Below, one piece after another: positions 60,043 to 64,000 of a stretch of 64,000 nucleotides of DNA (positions are counted from its first letter, which is position 1; the number at the start of each line of letters is the position of its first letter). The stretch spans positions 20,982 through 84,981 of the forward strand of contig DIWC01000063.1 in NCBI GenBank assembly GCA_002423425.1, given 5' to 3'. The position numbers and the translations under genes are program-made. This stretch comes from Peptococcaceae bacterium UBA6116 (lineage in GTDB: Bacteria; Bacillota; Desulfitobacteriia; Desulfitobacteriales; Syntrophobotulaceae). Below the pieces are notes generated by a model. That model had not been told where the DNA came from. It saw only the letters and a list, made by a program, of their open reading frames with translations, and did no database searches.

Positions 60043-60807
60043 CTAGAGAATATTCTTCTTTTGGCGGCCAAGGTAACCCCTTAACCGCAGTATCGCTTGG
60101 GAATGAATCTGGGATATCCTTGATTCCGAAAGGTTCATAATAAATGCAATTTCTTTTAAGGTAAGTTCTTCTCTGTAATATAAAGCAACAACCATCTTTT
60201 CCTTCTCTGATAATTTATCAATGGCTTTCATAAGAATCTGTTTTTGTTCTTCTTTTTCAACCTGGTTAAATGATTCCTGTGATTTAGGATCGATAATAAA
60301 ATCTAACGGAGAAGTATTGGAGTCCATAGAATCAGATGTGTTTACATCCTCCAGTGAAACGAGGGTCATATATTGCGCTTGCAAGAGGATAGCATTCAAC
60401 TCATCCAAAGGCAGTTCAAGATGTCGAGCAACTTCTTCGATTGAGGGATTACGCCCAAGAGTATTCTCCAATTGGCCAAAACCCTGATATACATGTTTTA
60501 CTTTTTGGCGCGCCGAATGAGGGACCCAGTCCATGGCTCTTAAGCCATCAATCATTGCCCCACGAATCCTTAAAGTTGCATAGGTCTCAAATTTTACCCC
60601 TCTGGAAGGATCGAATTTCTGCAGAGCATCAAGCAGGCCAAAAACGCCATAACCCAAGAGATCCTCATCATCAATATGGGCCGGAAGAGATATCGCCAGC
60701 CTGTTAGAAATACGTTTGACTAAAGGCAGGTACTTTTCAATATGTTCTTCTGTCCAGCCTATGTGTTTAGATGTATTATACTGTCCACTATACAAACAAT
60801 CCAGCAC
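60043..60807 (-). CDS. fliA: flagellar sigma factor FliA/SigD
   Basis: This sigma-28 factor drives late flagellar and chemotaxis genes. The 254-residue protein has region 2 (LPLVKRISNRLAISLPAHIDDEDLLGYGVFGLLDALQKFD), region 3 (VPHSARQKVKHVYQ) and region 4 (LTLKEIAFIMNLSESRISQIHSQA). The GTG at 60807 lies inside its own GGGAGG. A TTG at 60795 with about 11 bases spacing is an alternative. It ends the flhF operon and could act on the promoter at 59948 right behind it. Confidence 0.95.
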   Translation of the reverse strand: MLDCLYSGQYNTSKHIGWTEEHIEKYLPLVKRISNRLAISLPAHIDDEDLLGYGVFGLLDALQKFDPSRGVKFETYATLRIRGAMIDGLRAMDWVPHSARQKVKHVYQGFGQLENTLGRNPSIEEVARHLELPLDELNAILLQAQYMTLVSLEDVNTSDSMDSNTSPLDFIIDPKSQESFNQVEKEEQKQILMKAIDKLSEKEKMVVALYYREELTLKEIAFIMNLSESRISQIHSQAILRLRGYLGRQKKNIL

Positions 60808-60820
60808 CTCCCTGACGGGT

Positions 60821-61207
60821 TCATTGGTCTACTTCCCAACCCATTTTTCTTACCATTTCAGCCTTAGTATCGGCATCAGGCAATCCATCTTTTATACAGC
60901 TATTAATCTGCCCGGGAACATGTTCCTCTTTTTGCCTGTCCTCTTGCTTTGATCCATAGGTATTTATCTCACCTGACACATAATCGATTTTAGTAGATTG
61001 ATTCTTCTTACCATTAGGGCTAGATAGCTTTTCCCATATGTAAATAAAACTTTTTCCTAAAATGAATATTACCAAAAAAGCCAAGATAGGACGCAAAATG
61101 ATCATAATAATATCATACTTATTAAAAACGGAAAATAACAGAACAACTACCCCCGTAAGTACTGCGAGCTTAAAAAAAAATTCTTCAAATGTTTGTTTCC
61201 CCGACAT
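60821..61207 (-). CDS. small membrane protein in the fliA operon, unknown
   Basis: The 128-residue protein has two hydrophobic segments (about residues 12-27 and 33-55). The second is followed by a polar, charged tail (about 60-128) rich in Lys, Glu, Gln and Asp. It overlaps cheD by one base and precedes fliA by 13 bases. I do not recognise a family; its place suggests a motility role. Confidence 0.65.
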   Translation of the reverse strand: MSGKQTFEEFFFKLAVLTGVVVLLFSVFNKYDIIMIILRPILAFLVIFILGKSFIYIWEKLSSPNGKKNQSTKIDYVSGEINTYGSKQEDRQKEEHVPGQINSCIKDGLPDADTKAEMVRKMGWEVDQ

Positions 61208-61689
61208 CAGATCACCTTTTCGCCATGATTTATTGTTCTAATATTCAAATCACCGGATTTTATGTCAAAGTGAATCGTTCTACCAAAGGTACCCCCTACA
61301 TCAAAAGCAAGCATAGGAATTCCAGTCTTTTTAATTTCATCCCCGACTGCTTGAGCATTACGTTCGCCGATTTTTAAGAAGGGTGCTTTCCCTGCAAAAG
61401 AAAACATCTGAGCACCGCCTGCCATTTTTGCTTTAAGCCTTGCCTTCACAGCTCCAAGCTTATATAAATCTCCAAGCATCATTTCAATACAAGTATCTGC
61501 AAACTTAGCTGGATTTCCCTTGGTAATCTCCTTGGAACTAGGAAGCATAATATGAGCCATCCCGGCAATTTGTAATTGAAGGTCATAGATACAGACCCCT
61601 ATGCAAGAACCGAGTCCGACCGTCATTAATTTGTCAGGCATCTTACCAACCTTATAATCAGCCATTCCTACAATGATTATGTTACTCAT
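61207..61689 (-). CDS. cheD: chemoreceptor glutamine deamidase CheD
   Basis: CheD deamidates glutamines on chemoreceptors and works with CheC in adaptation. The 160-residue protein has the catalytic Cys in TVGLGSCIGVCIYD near residue 28 and the catalytic His in GMAHIMLP near residue 45. It overlaps cheC by 4 bases, so the pair is coupled. Length is typical. Confidence 0.95.
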   Translation of the reverse strand: MSNIIIVGMADYKVGKMPDKLMTVGLGSCIGVCIYDLQLQIAGMAHIMLPSSKEITKGNPAKFADTCIEMMLGDLYKLGAVKARLKAKMAGGAQMFSFAGKAPFLKIGERNAQAVGDEIKKTGIPMLAFDVGGTFGRTIHFDIKSGDLNIRTINHGEKVI

Positions 61690-62282
61690 ATTCCAAAAAC
61701 TCCTAATAATTTATCCAACGCCCCCCCATCCGGAATAAAAAGAAACTTCCCTTCTAATTCTTCCGCAGCCGAAAGTTTTGTATCAATTATCAAAACATTA
61801 TCGTCAATTTGTCCCCCTTCCAAAAGAACGGCATCAAGCAATGCCCCAATCATATCGATCGCCAAAGCCGGGGTGGAGAGTTGAAGCGGAATCCCAGAAA
61901 AAGTTGATAGCGCAATCACAAAGGAACTTACCATTATGTTACCAGCTTCCTTAAGAGCGGATTGGGCCATCTCATCATTAAAGATATCGGGTAATTCTGG
62001 TAGATAGAGAAGCTTTTTGGCAATAAGTTGGGCACTGTATTCCGACAGCACAAACATGGCTTTTCCTGACGCATCTCCCTCTACTTTTAAATATAAAGCA
62101 ACTCTTGTTTGGTCAAGATCCCCCATCGCCAGATTTATTTTTTCTAAGGGTATGAGCCAAACTTGAGGTACCGACATATCTATCCTTGTTTGAAGCATAC
62201 TTGACAAAGAGGTCGCGGCATTTCCTGAACCAATGTTACCAATCTCTTTAAGAGCTTCAAATCTCATAGCAGATACTTCCAT
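61686..62282 (-). CDS. cheC: CheY-P phosphatase CheC
   Basis: CheC dephosphorylates CheY-P. The 198-residue protein has both phosphatase motifs: EALKEIGNIGSGNAATSLSSML near residue 10 and QSALKEAGNIMVSSFVIALS near residue 107, each with the Glu-x2-Asn pair. A full set in both halves suggests both sites are active. It precedes cheD. Confidence 0.95.
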   Translation of the reverse strand: MEVSAMRFEALKEIGNIGSGNAATSLSSMLQTRIDMSVPQVWLIPLEKINLAMGDLDQTRVALYLKVEGDASGKAMFVLSEYSAQLIAKKLLYLPELPDIFNDEMAQSALKEAGNIMVSSFVIALSTFSGIPLQLSTPALAIDMIGALLDAVLLEGGQIDDNVLIIDTKLSAAEELEGKFLFIPDGGALDKLLGVFGI

Positions 62283-62284
62283 TC

Positions 62285-62929
62285 TTAGATCAGACCTTTC
62301 CTTCGCCTTTGTCTTTGAATATCAAAAACGTAACTTATTATTTTATCTCTGACTCTTTCAGATATTTCATTAAAGCATACTGATACATTATAAAAATCTT
62401 TGTCATCTTCTTTTACAGACCGGACAATAACACCTGGGATCTCGATTTCGCTCTCTCCAATGGAAGTTTTTATAGTTATGATTGTATTGGGAGGCAAATT
62501 TTCAAAAGCTTTAAGCAAAAAACCTCCTCCGCTTAAATCAAGCATAAACCCATTTTTTTCTTCACTTATCCCTTTTTTATCTATAATACGATATACCAGG
62601 TGTTTGATAAGCGGTACTCTGACGTACTGCCGTCTTTGAATCTTTCTAATCATCTTTGGGAACTCAATAATAAAAGTTGGAACGGTCTGTGCAACCCTTT
62701 TAATTATGGAGGAAAAAAAAGAATAGGCCGTAAACTCATCTGAAAAAAACAATTCTATGGCAGTCCCTTCTCTTAAGGGAATAAATTGGCCTTTATGCAC
62801 CGGCACTCCGACCGAAAGAATCCTCGTTCCCACTTCCTCAATCCTCGTCCGGTATTTTCCTTTATACTCTCCTTCGGGAACCACAAGCTCAACAGAAATT
62901 CCCTCATAAATTTTATCTTGATAGAGCAT
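62285..62929 (-). CDS. PilZ-domain flagellar brake protein (YcgR/YpfA-like)
   Basis: The 214-residue protein has an N-terminal YcgR-type domain (about 1-90) and a C-terminal PilZ domain. RKIQRRQYVRVPL carries the RxxxR-type site and DLSGGGFLL the DxSxxG site, which together bind cyclic di-GMP. Such proteins slow the flagellar motor when bound. Codons open at 62959, but the ATG at 62929 follows GGAGGGG. It lies between flhG and cheC. Confidence 0.9.
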   Translation of the reverse strand: MLYQDKIYEGISVELVVPEGEYKGKYRTRIEEVGTRILSVGVPVHKGQFIPLREGTAIELFFSDEFTAYSFFSSIIKRVAQTVPTFIIEFPKMIRKIQRRQYVRVPLIKHLVYRIIDKKGISEEKNGFMLDLSGGGFLLKAFENLPPNTIITIKTSIGESEIEIPGVIVRSVKEDDKDFYNVSVCFNEISERVRDKIISYVFDIQRQRRRKGLI

Positions 62930-62991
62930 CTTTACCCCTCCATCGGTAACATAATTCAACTTGTAAGTATTCTGGTTTTAAACAATCATAG

Positions 62992-63858
62992 TCAATTAAT
63001 TTTTAACAGGGAAGATACAAAACCTTTGATCCCCCTGTTCATAGTTGGAGGCTGGAGATAATTTCCGACAACGGTGGCAGCAATCCATTGAATACATTTA
63101 TAGGCATGGCTTTGAGGACTGGAAAGTCCAACAGGTTTCTGCTTCATGACCGAAAGCCCTACCGAAGGATCATCATAGACCCAGCCTAAAAGATTGATCG
63201 ATACTCCCAAAAACCTTGTAACAGCTTGTTCCAGCCTTTCATAAGCTTGTCGGGCTTCAAGTTCATTTTTAACCATATTAACAACAATGTTGACATTGAA
63301 TTTTTCTGATTGATTTTTGATGGATTTTAGTAAACCATAAGCATCGGTCATCGAAGGGGGTTCAGGCGTCATAACAACAATGACCTCATCGGAAGAACAA
63401 ATAAAATTCAAAACAGTGTGCCCCAATCCCGCCCCGGTGTCAATCAGCAGAATATCGGCCATTTTTTCCAACCGTCCCATATTTGCCAGCACATTTTTTA
63501 GTTGTCCCCTATCCAAATTGGCTAGTTCAATGACTCCTGATGCCCCTGGAAAAACCTTTATTCCTCTATCTACAGGGTAAAGAATATCCTCAATTCTTTT
63601 CTCACCGGTTATAAGGTGCCCAATATTATATTTAGGCATAACGCCAAAAGCCACATCAACGTTAGCCAACCCTAAATCTCCATCAAGGATAATTACCCGG
63701 TAATTATATTCAGCCAAGGCCAGTGCTAAATTTACAACAAGACTGGTCTTACCTACACCGCCTTTCCCGCTGCTTACAGCAATTACTCTCATACTTCTTG
63801 GAGTTGGTTCATACTTTTCATTTGCTAAGGTACGGAGTTTAGTCACCTGGTCATACAT
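62992..63858 (-). CDS. flhG: MinD-family ATPase FlhG (YlxH)
   Basis: FlhG controls flagellar number and placement with FlhF. The 288-residue ATPase has the deviant Walker A SSGKGGVGKTSLVVNLA near residue 30, a DGDLGLANVDVAFG strand and a C-terminal amphipathic end (GFVSSLLKIN) that could bind membrane. It overlaps flhF by 16 bases. The ATG at 63858 follows GGGGGAGG. Confidence 0.93.
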   Translation of the reverse strand: MYDQVTKLRTLANEKYEPTPRSMRVIAVSSGKGGVGKTSLVVNLALALAEYNYRVIILDGDLGLANVDVAFGVMPKYNIGHLITGEKRIEDILYPVDRGIKVFPGASGVIELANLDRGQLKNVLANMGRLEKMADILLIDTGAGLGHTVLNFICSSDEVIVVMTPEPPSMTDAYGLLKSIKNQSEKFNVNIVVNMVKNELEARQAYERLEQAVTRFLGVSINLLGWVYDDPSVGLSVMKQKPVGLSSPQSHAYKCIQWIAATVVGNYLQPPTMNRGIKGFVSSLLKIN

Positions 63859-64000
63859 TCGCTAACCTCCCCCAAGATGCACTTTGCCAGTTTTTCAGGA
63901 GTGGCCGCACCAATATCATCCGGAACGTTTTGACCGTCAGTTATATAAGCAATCGGCAGATTGGTTTTAACTAAAAGATCCAGGATGGAACCCAGACAAT
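63843..64000 (-). CDS. flhF: flagellar GTPase FlhF, C-terminal end
   Basis: Only the last 52 codons are in the window. The sequence SILDLLVKTNLPIAYITDGQNVPDDI is the C-terminal part of the SRP-type GTPase domain (TDGQNVPDDI is typical). It is followed by ATPEKLAKCILGEVSECMTR and the stop. Its stop lies inside the start of flhG (16-base overlap). The rest of the gene is beyond 64000. Confidence 0.9.
   Translation of the reverse strand, partial: CLGSILDLLVKTNLPIAYITDGQNVPDDIGAATPEKLAKCILGEVSECMTR

Noticed and set aside
1..64000. CRISPR arrays, tRNA or rRNA genes, insertion sequences, prophage genes
   Set aside because: No regular direct repeats with spacers, no tRNA-like cloverleaf or rRNA sequence, and no transposase, integrase or phage proteins were seen on either strand.

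Overview
The window reads as a conserved chromosomal segment of a spore-forming, flagellated Gram-positive anaerobe of the Firmicutes, most like the Peptococcaceae/Desulfitobacteriaceae group (Desulfitobacterium, Dehalobacter, Desulfosporosinus). This placement is inference. It rests on the dcw - spoIIG - ylm - ileS - lspA - pyr gene order known from Bacillus subtilis, on SigE/SigG/SpoIIGA, a PyrR-controlled pyr operon, SelA, a PduL phosphotransacylase, a 2[4Fe-4S] ferredoxin and moderate GC. Almost everything is on the minus strand, so the text below runs from high to low coordinates. Only a Na/Pi cotransporter gene and a 63-residue zinc-finger gene are clearly coded on the plus strand. I see no rRNA, tRNA, CRISPR array, insertion sequence or prophage.

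Layout. 64000-54365 is motility and chemotaxis: flhF (partial), flhG, a PilZ protein, cheC, cheD, a small membrane protein and fliA, closed by a terminator; then fliK-flgD-flgE behind a sigma-28-type promoter; then flgG-like, flgB, flgF-like and cheW. 54211-40979 is a mixed housekeeping and accessory stretch: mecA, a Gin/CsfB-like zinc finger, selA, an LCP protein, fapA, a Na/Pi cotransporter, a PHP phosphatase, a zinc ribbon, ferredoxin, a Fur-family remnant, a membrane-fused GH2-like pseudo-enzyme, a DUF1858 protein and a patatin. 40862-25055 is the dcw cluster (mraZ-rsmH-ftsL-spoVD-murE-murF-mraY-murD-ftsW-murG-murA-ftsQ-sbp-ftsZ) with MraZ boxes at its head and no ftsA. 24841-17014 holds spoIIGA-sigE-sigG-ylmC, a PhoP/PhoR-type two-component pair, an adaptor-like protein, yggS, sepF and yggT. 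16960-11566 holds ileS behind a T-box, pduL, lspA and an rluD-type gene. 11233-372 is the complete UMP biosynthesis operon pyrR-B-C-carA-carB-K-D-F-E with a sigma-A promoter and two PyrR attenuators, followed by a partial SanA/YdcF-type gene.

How it fits together. The cell-wall precursor genes, the divisome genes and the first sporulation sigma factors are contiguous, so growth, septation and the switch to asymmetric division are coded side by side. SepF is present and FtsA is not, which suggests SepF may tether the Z ring. The pyr operon makes UMP from bicarbonate, glutamine and aspartate under UMP feedback through PyrR.

The least explained material is a family of small dispersed intergenic elements at 3542-3598, 10889-11060 and 32487-32672, with a possible fragment near 24910. 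Other points of interest are two genes whose Shine-Dalgarno sequences fit only AUU start codons, a hairpin hiding the ylmC ribosome site, and the GH2-like membrane fusion that lacks the expected acid/base motif.
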